From Paenibacillus_E qinlingensis (GTDB lineage Bacteria > Bacillota > Bacilli > Paenibacillales > NBRC-103111), in contig NZ_JAQIVH010000014.1 in NCBI RefSeq assembly GCF_028746185.1, positions 1-64,000 of the forward strand: a stretch of 64,000 nt of DNA. The letters run 5' to 3'. This document shows positions 8,771-15,978 of this stretch, piece by piece. Both the position numbers and the translations under genes were made by a program. Each line of letters opens with the position of its first letter. The first letter of the stretch is position 1. Under the pieces are notes generated by a model. It was not told where the DNA came from, searched no databases, and saw only the letters and a list, made by a program, of their open reading frames with translations.

Positions 8771-8866
8771 CACATCAGGTCTCTACGCTGGCATTATCCA
8801 GATCAGATTAACGGTCAGTGGCATAGGGCCACTATCTCAGCCTGACTTCATCAAGCACCCGTGTTG
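8771..8866 (-). promoter_or_regulatory. TPP riboswitch (THI box)
   Basis: On the minus strand the hallmark segments appear in order: GGGTGCTTGATGAAGTCAGG, then CTGAGA, a variable hairpin with arms GTGGCC/GGCCAC-like bases, then GATCTGGATAATGCCAGCG and a closing AGAGACCTGA. The conserved pyrimidine-sensor CTGAGA and pyrophosphate-sensor regions are intact. It leads into ykoEDC through an attenuator. Confidence 0.95.
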
Positions 8867-8890
8867 CTATTCATTTGGCTTAACTGTAGC

Positions 8891-8921
8891 GGATTAGCCG
8901 CTCTTTGGCAATCCTTTTTTT
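8891..8921 (+). terminator. Orphan plus-strand terminator-like hairpin
   Basis: GGATTAGCC pairs with GGCAATCC (one bulge) and is followed by seven T on the plus strand, but both flanking genes run on the minus strand. It sits just upstream of the TPP riboswitch, where the ykoE promoter should be. It may be chance, or may stop an antisense transcript. Confidence 0.4.
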
Positions 8922-8944
8922 CCCAAAGGAGTCTTTCGAATCAT

Positions 8945-10387
8945 TTATTTCTCGATCAAATGCTTCAAATCCTGCGTCAATCCGTTTAATTGACGGATGC
9001 TGTCTACGATATTCTGCACCCGATGCTGCTGCACTTCCGCGCTAGCCAACACTTCTTGAACGGACGCCGCAGATTCCTCGGTAATCGCTGCAACAGACGT
9101 CATCTCTTCCGCTACACGCTGCGATGAAATCTGCAATTGTTGATTCATGCGTTGCAGGTGCGTTGCCTGCTCCACCACTTCCGCTGTATTCGTGTTGATG
9201 ACCTCGAACAATTGATTGACACTATCCGTCGATTTCTTCCCGGATTCTACGGCAGTAATGCCAACGGCAACCTTCTCAACCGCTGTCACAACTTTGTCCT
9301 GAATAGATCCCAGAATTTCCGAAATATCCGTTGATGCGATGTGTGCATTTTGCGCTAGCTTCCGAATTTCGTTAGCAACAACGGAGAAGCCTTTCCCGTG
9401 TTCACCTGCACGAGCAGCTTCGATTGAAGCGTTCAGCGACAATAGATTCGTCTGGTTCGCAATTTCTGCGATTGTGGAAACGATATTCCCAATCTTCACG
9501 TTCTCTTCATTCACTTCATTCATGATGTCGGAGGTCTCGGTGACGATAACGGTGATATCATTGATTTTGAGCGACAAATCTTCCATCTGGGCCTTGCCTT
9601 CATTCGTCATTCTCGCTGTATCCCGCGATCTGCTGCTCATCGTATTCGATGCCGCCGTGGTCTGTTCCACTGTCTCATTCACATTCTGAATAGCGGATGT
9701 AATATCGTTAATGCTGGAGGCTTGGGATTCAATACCGATCGTAATCTCTTGAAAAGCAGCCACAACTTCCTCCGTAATTCTACCTGTTACCGCAGCATTC
9801 TCTTGTAGGCTTCCACTTGATGTGCCCAGCACTTCTGTCGTGGAACGAACACCTAACAGTATTTCATCTGTTTTAACCCTTGCGATCTCTGATTCCTTCG
9901 CACTTCTGGCAACGTTCGTTAACATTCTTGTACCAATCTGACTTTGACCGATGAGTGTCATGATCGTGAGCAGATAAAAAGCATTAACGCCAATAGGATC
10001 CACATGTGGAGTCAGCGTCGCTATGTAAACATTCATATTAATCAGACCGAGAACACCATTCAGCACGAGCGGCTTGTAGTCCATGTATAAAGAAATGAGA
10101 GCTAAGCTTAAGTATAAAATAAATAGACCAAACAAAGATGCACTATTTGACATGAAAAAATAAGAAATAGCACTAAGTCCAATGGCAATCACATACTTCG
10201 TATACGGAATAGCAAGCTTCTTCCAGGTTAAAATCGTGCATACAATGGCAATCGGTACTCCTACCGACGAAAGGGTTACCATCATGGAGGCAGATGTATA
10301 GGCAGCCGCGACTCCAAGTGCAAGACACGCCCATAAAAGCTTAACCATTAAGCTGTTCCTTCTGTTTAATTCGTGCAGTTGATCCAT
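8945..10387 (-). CDS. Methyl-accepting chemotaxis protein with polytopic membrane sensor
   Basis: A 480-residue chemoreceptor. The first ~165 residues form about six membrane segments with only short loops, so there is no large extracellular ligand domain and no clear HAMP domain. The cytoplasmic signalling domain (about 190-480) includes the highly conserved hairpin tip EIANQTNLLSLNASIEAARA followed by GEHGKGFSVVANEIRKLA, which binds CheA and CheW. Glu/Gln-rich helices carry methylation sites. AGGGGGAG precedes the ATG by about 8 nt. It probably senses a membrane-linked or internal signal. No chemotaxis enzymes are nearby. Confidence 0.88.
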   Translation of the reverse strand: MDQLHELNRRNSLMVKLLWACLALGVAAAYTSASMMVTLSSVGVPIAIVCTILTWKKLAIPYTKYVIAIGLSAISYFFMSNSASLFGLFILYLSLALISLYMDYKPLVLNGVLGLINMNVYIATLTPHVDPIGVNAFYLLTIMTLIGQSQIGTRMLTNVARSAKESEIARVKTDEILLGVRSTTEVLGTSSGSLQENAAVTGRITEEVVAAFQEITIGIESQASSINDITSAIQNVNETVEQTTAASNTMSSRSRDTARMTNEGKAQMEDLSLKINDITVIVTETSDIMNEVNEENVKIGNIVSTIAEIANQTNLLSLNASIEAARAGEHGKGFSVVANEIRKLAQNAHIASTDISEILGSIQDKVVTAVEKVAVGITAVESGKKSTDSVNQLFEVINTNTAEVVEQATHLQRMNQQLQISSQRVAEEMTSVAAITEESAASVQEVLASAEVQQHRVQNIVDSIRQLNGLTQDLKHLIEK

Positions 10388-10526
10388 CTTTCGTGACTCC
10401 CCCTAAATAGCTTTCAACAAAATCAGACTTTTCTCTACACCATTCAACAAGTCGCGCTCCAAACCCTCTATTTTACATACCAAAATCAGGATAACTTTAG
10501 AAGTTGACTTCCACCCCTAAGAAAAA

Positions 10527-10539
10527 CTACAATTTGTAG
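10527..10539. promoter_or_regulatory. Perfect 13-nt palindrome before the DUF3105 gene
   Basis: CTACAATTTGTAG is symmetric around its central T and lies 71 nt before the chosen start, between divergent genes. The TACA/TGTA halves recall BlaI/CopY-type operators, but those use a 2-nt spacer and this has 3. It may be an operator of unknown factor. Confidence 0.35.
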
Positions 10540-10609
10540 TGTCCTTATTATTTTTTAATAATGAAACCTTGTTTAGGTGGACGATTCCACGATGCAGAAA
10601 GGGATTGAA

Positions 10610-11308
10610 ATGATGACCATATTGCTCTATATCGGACTAGCTCTATTCATTGCAGCTATCATTGGTTATGTACTCGCAGCAAGAATTAACAAAGATAACA
10701 CCTCGCGTTTGAAAAAGGCTGAAAAGCAAGCCCTGAAAAAGAAACATAAAACATGGCTCCTTCTTTCACACGCCCTGCTCATTATCGCTCTCGGCAGCGT
10801 CGGTACTTCACTTATTCAAAGCTCCGCAGGCAAGTACAGCCTAGATAAGCTTAATTTCCAAGCGAATATTCAAGTTACAACAGATAAAGACTACGGACGA
10901 GATCACAAGGATGGTACCTTGATGTACGAGATGAAAATCCCTACTTCAGGTACGCATAGCCCGCATGATTTGAAATTCGGTTTCTACAAAGAAAGACCTG
11001 GATACGAGATGCTTGTCCACAACTTGGAGCATGGAGATATCATCATTCATTATCATCCGGATGCACCCAAGGAACTGCGTGATCGACTTGACTACTTGAC
11101 CCACTTCAGGACGGCTGGTGCTGGTGTTCTTGCAGTTCCGAATGTGGATGTTCCTGCTGATCAAGAGGTCGTGGTTACGGCTTGGACGAAAACAATGACT
11201 CTCGCCAAGTTCGATGAAGCTAGTGTCGGTACGTTCATTCACGACTATATTAACAAAGGTCCTGAACAAATCCCTGCTAACATACGACTCGGCGGCGGAA
11301 CGATGTAA
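10610..11308 (+). CDS. DUF3105 family membrane protein
   Basis: A 232-residue protein with two N-terminal membrane segments (about 3-22 and 50-70) joined by a basic loop, then an extracytoplasmic DUF3105 domain. Family hallmarks are visible: IPTSGTHSPHDLKFG, LVHNLEHGDIIIHYHP and a C-terminal VTAWTKTMTLAKFD. The conserved His residues could bind a metal. The ATG at 10610 is chosen because AAAGGGA sits just before it; the formal GTG at 10577 and ATG at 10592 lack a good site. Its stop codon directly abuts the stop of the convergent AraC gene. Function is unknown. Confidence 0.78.
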   Translation: MMTILLYIGLALFIAAIIGYVLAARINKDNTSRLKKAEKQALKKKHKTWLLLSHALLIIALGSVGTSLIQSSAGKYSLDKLNFQANIQVTTDKDYGRDHKDGTLMYEMKIPTSGTHSPHDLKFGFYKERPGYEMLVHNLEHGDIIIHYHPDAPKELRDRLDYLTHFRTAGAGVLAVPNVDVPADQEVVVTAWTKTMTLAKFDEASVGTFIHDYINKGPEQIPANIRLGGGTM

Positions 11309-12091
11309 TTACTTGCGAATGGTTTCACGATCTGAAACTAGTTCGGTTGGCACTAACCCCGTCATTCTTCGGAATACGCGATAAAAATAAGACGGATCAT
11401 TATAGCCAATAAACTCGGCAATTTCGGTGACAGTCAGGGCGGAATGGCGCAGCATATAGACGGCTGTTTTGATTCTAGTGACGTGAACGAATTCGCTGAT
11501 GGTTTGACCCGTGACTTGGCGGAAAAGAGACGCTGCATAATTCGGCGAGCGGGAGATACAGGTGCCTAGCTCGTCCTTGGTGACATGCTCGCGGTAATGA
11601 TTCTGGATATAGCCTTTCATTTGCTCCACCAGAAGTGCGGTTGCCGAAGTTGTGGCTGCCTGATCCCACTCCCGCTGGAGATACACAAACAGCTCTTGCA
11701 GGTGCGCATCACATAGCGCCATGTAATAGGGCTGTTTGTCTTGCCAGCCGCGATGAATCAAACGCAGGCGATCTGCGATGATGTCGAATTTGCCCGTCTG
11801 ACGGCAGGTGTAACTCGGTTGTTGCAGCAGAGGGAAGATATTTTGTGCTGCTTGTGCGTCAAATTGCAGCACAAATTTTTCATGAATTTTTGTTGGCACA
11901 CTTCGCCCATAATAGGGTGTACCTCCCGGAATGAGCAGCCATTGCCCTTTGTCTAATACTTGTTTTTTCTCGTTGATCCAGTACATACAGCGGCCATAGA
12001 TCACGAAAATAAGCGTCCAGTCCTGGCGGATATTCGGCTGTTCTTCGTTCCATGAGCTGCTTTTATGATAGTGGAAGCCTGATAGCTGCAT
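11309..12091 (-). CDS. AraC-family transcriptional regulator
   Basis: A 260-residue regulator: an N-terminal cupin-like domain (about 5-150), then two AraC helix-turn-helix motifs, KDELGTCISRSPNYAASLFR and VTEIAEFIGYNDPSYFYRVF, with the conserved FRRMTGLVPTEL end. The N-terminal domain probably binds a sugar or other small ligand. The ATG at 12091 follows AAAGGTGG by 10 nt; the TTG at 12112 overlaps that site. No obvious target operon is adjacent: the next gene, pyruvate kinase, is divergent and could be controlled from the shared 126-nt gap. Confidence 0.85.
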   Translation of the reverse strand: MQLSGFHYHKSSSWNEEQPNIRQDWTLIFVIYGRCMYWINEKKQVLDKGQWLLIPGGTPYYGRSVPTKIHEKFVLQFDAQAAQNIFPLLQQPSYTCRQTGKFDIIADRLRLIHRGWQDKQPYYMALCDAHLQELFVYLQREWDQAATTSATALLVEQMKGYIQNHYREHVTKDELGTCISRSPNYAASLFRQVTGQTISEFVHVTRIKTAVYMLRHSALTVTEIAEFIGYNDPSYFYRVFRRMTGLVPTELVSDRETIRK

Positions 12092-12217
12092 AGATCCGTT
12101 ACCACCTTTCAATCGTACTATATTGCATATATCATACTATAGTTCATAGAAACTCACATCAATAAGGCATATAATGAAGCCAACTAATCTCTTACATTCG
12201 AAAGGAAGTCCTTCACA

Positions 12218-13630
12218 ATGCGTAAAACGAAAATCATTTGTACGATGGGGCCTGCATGCGATTCCGTCTCCACCCTGAAAGAATTAATTGGCGCCGGCAT
12301 GAGCGTCGCGCGTTTAAATATGGCACATGGCGATTTGGATGAGCACCGCGGTCGTATCCAGCGTGTACGCCAAGCTGCGCAAGAAATGGGTGTTATTATC
12401 CCGATCCTTATGGATATCAAAGGCCCCGAGATCCGCATCGGCCAATTGAAAGATGCTTCCTATGATTTGCAAACGGGCGATCGTATCGTCTTGACGACTG
12501 AACAAATTATCGGCGACTCCAGCCGCGTATCCGTGAACTACCCAGGTTTGCCGCAGGATGTGAAGCCAGGCAATCTTGTATTGATCGACGATGGCTCCAT
12601 CGAGCTGCGTGTTGAAATGATCGACGGCACAGAAGTGACTTGCAGCGTCTTGAACCCTGCCCAGCTGAAGCAGCGCAAAGGTGTTAACTTACCAGGCGTA
12701 CGCACATCCTTGCCGGGTGTGACAGAGCGCGATGTCATGCACATCAAATTTGGCGTTGAGGAAAATATTTCGATCGTCGCGATGTCTTTCGTTCGTAACG
12801 GAAACGATGTTCGTGAGGTTCGCGCACTTTTGGAGCAGCATGGTGCTGGCTTAACACCGATCATCTCCAAAATTGAGAACGAAGAAGGCATGACGAACTT
12901 CGCTTCGATCTTGGAAGCTTCCGATGGCATCATGGTTGCCCGTGGTGATCTTGGGGTTGAAATCCCGACAGAAGAAGTTCCAATTGCACAAAAAGATATG
13001 ATTCGCGCTTGTAACCTCGCTGGTAAGCCCGTTATCACAGCTACACAAATGCTAGATTCCATGCAGCGCAACCCGCGTCCGACTCGCGCTGAAGTGAGTG
13101 ACGTGGCCAATGCCGTGCTTGACGGCAGTGACGTTGTGATGCTTTCCGGCGAGACAGCCGCTGGTAAATATCCGATTGAGTCCGTGACGATGATGGCGAC
13201 GATCGCTGAGCGCGTCGAGAAAACGATGGTGCGCAGCTCCTTGGTTGATGCACAGTTAGAATCCAACAACGAGATCACTGAAGTGTTGTGCCAAGCGGTT
13301 GTATCTTCCGCGAACAAACTCCATGCTGCAGCGATTCTAACACCGACAGAAACAGGCTTCACGGCGCGGATGATCGCCAAATACCGCCCAGAAGCACCGA
13401 TCATCGCGGTAACGAACAGCCAGCACGCGATCAGCCAATTGAGCATGGTGCAGGGTGTCATCCCTGTTCTTGGTGAGTTCTGCGAATCGACGGATGCGAT
13501 GATTCGCTCCGCGATTAACCAAGCAGAGACGCTTGGATATGTGAAAAAAGGCGACCTCACCGTCGTATCCGCAGGTATTCCGGTTGGGAAGTCCGGTACG
13601 ACCAACCTGTTGAAGGTTGAGCGAGTTTAG
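12218..13630 (+). CDS. pyk: Pyruvate kinase, short form with variant N-terminal motifs
   Basis: A 470-residue enzyme converting phosphoenolpyruvate and ADP to pyruvate and ATP. The active-site blocks ISKIENEEGM, MVARGDLGVEIP and ITATQMLDSMQRNPRPTRAE are intact. It lacks the extra C-terminal PEP-utilising-like domain of Bacillus Pyk (~585 residues). Two potassium-site segments differ from the usual: RLNMAHG (Ala36 where Ser is normal) and DIKGPEIR (Ile67 where Thr is normal), while Glu71, linked to potassium dependence, is kept. The usual APSF is AMSF. It may be a second, specialised pyruvate kinase. AAAGGAAG lies 9 nt before the ATG. It stands alone. Confidence 0.9.
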   Translation: MRKTKIICTMGPACDSVSTLKELIGAGMSVARLNMAHGDLDEHRGRIQRVRQAAQEMGVIIPILMDIKGPEIRIGQLKDASYDLQTGDRIVLTTEQIIGDSSRVSVNYPGLPQDVKPGNLVLIDDGSIELRVEMIDGTEVTCSVLNPAQLKQRKGVNLPGVRTSLPGVTERDVMHIKFGVEENISIVAMSFVRNGNDVREVRALLEQHGAGLTPIISKIENEEGMTNFASILEASDGIMVARGDLGVEIPTEEVPIAQKDMIRACNLAGKPVITATQMLDSMQRNPRPTRAEVSDVANAVLDGSDVVMLSGETAAGKYPIESVTMMATIAERVEKTMVRSSLVDAQLESNNEITEVLCQAVVSSANKLHAAAILTPTETGFTARMIAKYRPEAPIIAVTNSQHAISQLSMVQGVIPVLGEFCESTDAMIRSAINQAETLGYVKKGDLTVVSAGIPVGKSGTTNLLKVERV

Positions 13631-13684
13631 AGCATCGCAAAGCAGGGAGGATCGGTGGTTGGTCGCTGCCACCGCCTGCCCGTC

Positions 13685-13886
13685 GCCTCCATTGCACAAT
13701 TAGATGGAAAACCTCCATCTAATTGTGCAATGGAGGCTGGTGTAGCGAAATAACTGGAAAAACTCCCGTTATTTTCGAGGAATACCTAGATAATCAGCGA
13801 AATTCCGAGAAATAGATGGAATTTTTCCATCTATTTGCGATTTTTAGCGGAATATCAGTGAATTAGATGTATTTTTTACAGTTAAA
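13685..13886. repeat. Quartet palindrome array B
   Basis: Four quasi-palindromes of about 25 nt lie at 13699-13723, 13748-13774, 13810-13836 and 13861-13886, with start spacings of about 49, 62 and 51 nt. Arms are variants of TTAGATGGA, ATAACTGGA or TTAGATGTA facing TCCATCTA, CCGTTAT or ACAGTTA. The first motif is the centre of a perfect 24-bp inverted repeat (13685-13708 with 13714-13737, 5-nt loop). The region between pyk and uvsE otherwise holds only a terminator. Confidence 0.8.
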
Positions 13887-13909
13887 CTTGCTGCGTATCG
13901 CAAACCATT

Positions 13910-13950
13910 AAGCCTCCCTTCCACCCTTGTCCTGTGGAGTGGGAGGCTTT
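13910..13950 (+). terminator. Terminator downstream of pyk
   Basis: AAGCCTCCC pairs with GGGAGGCTT, with an inner CCAC/GTGG stem, followed by a short T-rich run. It is 280 nt past the pyk stop, after the palindrome array, so the array may be part of the pyk transcript. Confidence 0.6.
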
Positions 13951-14055
13951 GTTGTGTTGGGCTGGTAACAAGATGAAAATTTGTGAGAAAGCTACCTATA
14001 AAAAGGGGTACACTAGAGTAACCACTAACTACCCAGCAACGGAGGACGCACGCTC

Positions 14056-15003
14056 TTGATTATTCGACTTGGTTTCGTATCTACTGCAATGGCAATTTAT
14101 AATAACACGCCTAGTTCAACATTCACGTACAAGCTATTCTCCGGGCGGCCGCGTGAAGAGGCCATGCAGCGCGCCATTGAAATCGGCCGCAAAAACCTCC
14201 AAGCAACACAGCGAATTCTCTATTACAATGCCGCCCACGGCATTCGATTGTTTCGACTATCGTCCGCACTGGTCCCCCTAGCGACACACCCCGATGTGCG
14301 GATTGATATTGCTGGAGAGTACGCAGACGAGTTGCGCAAGCTCGGTGACTTCGCGAAGTCACACGATATTCGGCTCAGCATGCATCCTAACCAATTCACG
14401 CTGCTTAATGGAAGCGATAAGGTGGTAGATGCAGCCATCGATGATTTGAATTATCATGCGGCCATTCTAGATGGCATGGGGCTGGACGAGGCCGCGATTA
14501 TTAATATCCATGTCGGTGGAGTATACGGCGATAAGGAAGCTGCCACGCAGAAGCTTTTCGACAACGCGCCGAAGGTGCCCGAGACTGCGATGCGGCGGTT
14601 AACGTTCGAGAACGATGATAAAACATACACGTTGGAGGAAACACTTGCCGTTAGCCAGAAACTGCAGCGCCCGTGCATGCTGGATTTGCACCACGATTGG
14701 TGCAATCCCTCCGCTGTTTCACCCATCGAGCTGCTTCCCCAGATTGCCAAGACGTGGGGAGAACTGCCGATGAAGATCCACGTCTCTTCACCTAAGAGCG
14801 AGAAGGAATTTCGCTCCCACTCAGATTACATCGAGCCGGAGATGCTCACGGCTTTTCTCAAGAGCTGCAAAGAGATTGATCTTCCCCGTATCGACGTGAT
14901 GATTGAAGCCAAGGTAAAGGATTTAGCTCTGTTTCAACTTGCAGAGCAGCTTGGCAAAATCCGCGGCGTAAAGCGGTTAGAGGGCGGGGTTTTGAGCTGG
15001 TGA
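14056..15003 (+). CDS. uvsE: UV damage endonuclease UvsE (UVDE)
   Basis: A 315-residue repair nuclease that nicks DNA 5' of UV photoproducts in a nucleotide-excision-independent pathway. It is a TIM barrel with metal-binding family motifs: RLGFVSTA at the N-terminus, RLSMHPNQFTLLN, IINIHVGGVYGDK, RLTFENDDKTYT and LDLHHDWCNPS. Length is normal. The start is a TTG at 14056, with GGAGG 10 nt upstream; no better ATG exists before the conserved N-terminus. In spore formers this enzyme supports UV resistance. It converges on the YihY gene with a shared terminator. Confidence 0.93.
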   Translation: MIIRLGFVSTAMAIYNNTPSSTFTYKLFSGRPREEAMQRAIEIGRKNLQATQRILYYNAAHGIRLFRLSSALVPLATHPDVRIDIAGEYADELRKLGDFAKSHDIRLSMHPNQFTLLNGSDKVVDAAIDDLNYHAAILDGMGLDEAAIINIHVGGVYGDKEAATQKLFDNAPKVPETAMRRLTFENDDKTYTLEETLAVSQKLQRPCMLDLHHDWCNPSAVSPIELLPQIAKTWGELPMKIHVSSPKSEKEFRSHSDYIEPEMLTAFLKSCKEIDLPRIDVMIEAKVKDLALFQLAEQLGKIRGVKRLEGGVLSW

Positions 15004-15010
15004 GTTCACA

Positions 15011-15051
15011 AAAAAAGAACCGTTTCTGATGAACTCAGATCCGGTTCTTTT
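15011..15051. terminator. Bidirectional terminator, uvsE / yihY-like
   Basis: AAAGAACCG (15014-15022) pairs with CGGTTCTTT (15042-15050), with A-rich sequence on the left and T on the right. It overlaps the last codons of the convergent YihY-like gene. Confidence 0.75.
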
Positions 15052-15889
15052 CTGTCTTATCGAGGGCCGCATTGGCCTTGTGTATATTTTTCACATGGCG
15101 CAAGGCATTAATTTCGCCGCCGATAATGATAATTAGCGCTGAGATATAAAACCAAGTCATCAGGACGATGATCCCGCCAATACTGCCATACGTCGCGCTG
15201 TAGTTGGTGAAGCTGTTGACATAAAAGGAGAATGCTAGCGACGTTCCTTGCCATCCGATGGCGGCGAATAAGGCGCCGGGCAGTACGCTTTTACACGTCA
15301 AACAAGTGTTGGGTGCGATGTAGTAAATACCGATGAATACGACAAAAATGATGACGAAGTTAATAATCCAGCGAAAATGATTCCACAGCTCAATATGGGA
15401 AGCCGCCACATGGACGTGCTCCGCCAGCCAATCCCCGATCCAGTGACCGAATACGCTGAGCAACAGCGCCGAGATGATCACGACTAACATCCCTAACGTC
15501 AGCATGATCGCTAAAAAGCGAGAGTGAATGAAGCTTTTACGAGCTGGCAAGCCGTACGCTTTGTTAACAGCCCGAACAATAGCATTCATCGCCGCGCTGG
15601 CACTCACTAAGGCCAAGATTATACCGAAGGAGAGTGTGCCGCCTCTTTTGACATTGAGCAGGTTACTGAGTGTTTCCTCGAGCCACCCTGCCACAGCACC
15701 CGGAATGTACTCCCGAATCAAGCCAACGACATCGTCGGAGGAGAACGGCAAGTAGCCAAGTAAGCTCATTACGAACAGCAGTAATGGAAAAAGGGAGAGC
15801 AGAAAATAGTAAGCGCACTGCGCAGCCAGCCCGGTGGCATCGTGTTCATTGAACTGCCCCCATAACAATTTAACGTAAGATTTAACCAT
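15035..15889 (-). CDS. YihY/UPF0761 family inner-membrane protein
   Basis: A 284-residue integral membrane protein with about six membrane segments. Family signatures are GLAAQCAYYFLLSLFPLLLF near the N-terminus, the AMNAIVRAVNKAYG motif and NYSATYGSIGGIIVLMTWFY near the C-terminus. The family was once called ribonuclease BN by mistake; transport activity is suspected but unproven. GAAAGGA precedes the ATG. Its promoter region is shared with the divergent helicase gene 89 nt away. Confidence 0.85.
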   Translation of the reverse strand: MVKSYVKLLWGQFNEHDATGLAAQCAYYFLLSLFPLLLFVMSLLGYLPFSSDDVVGLIREYIPGAVAGWLEETLSNLLNVKRGGTLSFGIILALVSASAAMNAIVRAVNKAYGLPARKSFIHSRFLAIMLTLGMLVVIISALLLSVFGHWIGDWLAEHVHVAASHIELWNHFRWIINFVIIFVVFIGIYYIAPNTCLTCKSVLPGALFAAIGWQGTSLAFSFYVNSFTNYSATYGSIGGIIVLMTWFYISALIIIIGGEINALRHVKNIHKANAALDKTEKNRI

Positions 15890-15978
15890 ACGGCTATTTT
15901 TCCTTTCATACGGCTATAATTGTGGTAAAATAGGTGGTTCAGTCTTGCAAGAAACATTGTTATGAAACAGGTGGTCAC

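Noticed and set aside
10527..10539. BlaI/CopY operator
   Set aside because: TACA and TGTA are separated by 3 nt instead of the 2 nt of those operators and no such repressor gene is nearby; kept only as an unnamed palindrome.
12538..13605. Long minus-strand open frame of 355 codons
   Set aside because: Antisense shadow of pyruvate kinase; composition rich in Ser/Thr/Ile without motifs.
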